Of a DNA stretch of 6,285 bases, positions 6,153-6,285 are shown in pieces; positions within the stretch are counted from its first letter, which is position 1; the number at the start of each line of letters is the position of its first letter. Position numbers and translations under genes: made by a program. Under the pieces are notes generated by a model, which made no database searches, had not been told where the DNA came from, and was given only the letters and a program-made list of their open reading frames with translations. Source of the DNA: Oscillospiraceae bacterium (GTDB lineage Bacteria > Bacillota > Clostridia > Oscillospirales > Acutalibacteraceae); contig JAJXDX010000130.1 in assembly GCA_021640185.1 (NCBI GenBank), positions 1 through 6,285 of the forward strand, given 5' to 3'.

Positions 6153-6285
6153 TCAGCCCGCGTCGGAAACGGTGGGCTGCGCGGTCTTTCGGTCGGTCAC
6201 CGCCGCGCGCAGCAGGGCCAGCACCTGCTGCTGCATCTCGGCGCTTTTTTCGGCCGTGCCGCTCGTGCGCCGCACGCCGAAATAC
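6153..6285 (-). CDS. Unrecognised protein, C-terminal 43 residues only
   Basis: The reading frame enters from the right edge and ends at TGA (6153-6155). It shows GC-rich third codon positions like the neighbouring genes, and of the two other minus frames one stops early while the other runs into the SDR start region. The fragment starts YFGVRRTSGTAEKSAEM, has a probable helix (EMQQQVLALLRAAVTDR), and ends in a polar, probably disordered tail (KTAQPTVSDAG). I do not recognise the family and propose no function. It ends 28 bases before the SDR start, so it probably shares a transcript with SDR and vsr. Confidence 0.65.
   Translation of the reverse strand, partial: YFGVRRTSGTAEKSAEMQQQVLALLRAAVTDRKTAQPTVSDAG

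Noticed and set aside
4828..6285. A defence island (restriction-modification with Vsr)
   Set aside because: Only the Vsr-type protein is present. No methyltransferase, restriction enzyme, helicase or mobile element is visible, and the neighbour is a metabolic SDR.

Overview
The window is GC-rich and densely coding. All six protein-coding genes, two of them cut by the window edges, lie on the minus strand. Shine-Dalgarno sites are strong and purine-rich, promoter elements are of the sigma-A type, and the order recJ - rel - dtd is typical of Firmicutes. Together these suggest a high-GC member of the Clostridia (Oscillospiraceae/Ruminococcaceae-like). That placement is inferred from gene order and protein style, not from a database search.

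In the direction of transcription (right to left) there are two units. The upstream unit runs from the right edge to an intrinsic terminator at about 4773-4816. It holds the last 43 codons of an unrecognised gene, a short-chain dehydrogenase/reductase (SDR), and a small Vsr-type DNA endonuclease. The genes are 28 and 16 bases apart, so they are probably co-transcribed.

About 185 bases without a gene (4645-4827) separate the units. This stretch is much more AT-rich than its surroundings. It holds the vsr terminator, a long imperfect inverted repeat with a perfect 8-bp core, phased A-tracts, and a well-formed promoter (-35, 17-bp spacer, extended -10) placed to drive recJ.

The downstream unit is recJ (single-strand 5'-3' exonuclease), rel (bifunctional (p)ppGpp synthetase/hydrolase) and dtd (D-aminoacyl-tRNA deacylase, cut by the left edge). 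recJ and rel overlap by 20 bases, and rel and dtd are 15 bases apart. The unit joins DNA repair, the stringent response and translation quality control. This is the conserved Firmicutes neighbourhood, except that the apt gene found between recJ and relA in Bacillus subtilis is missing.

I see no CRISPR array, RNA gene, insertion sequence or phage gene, and no clear new defence system. The points most worth a second look are the structured recJ promoter region, the zinc-site-less Vsr-family enzyme, the recJ/rel overlap without apt, and the low-complexity N-terminal extension of Rel.
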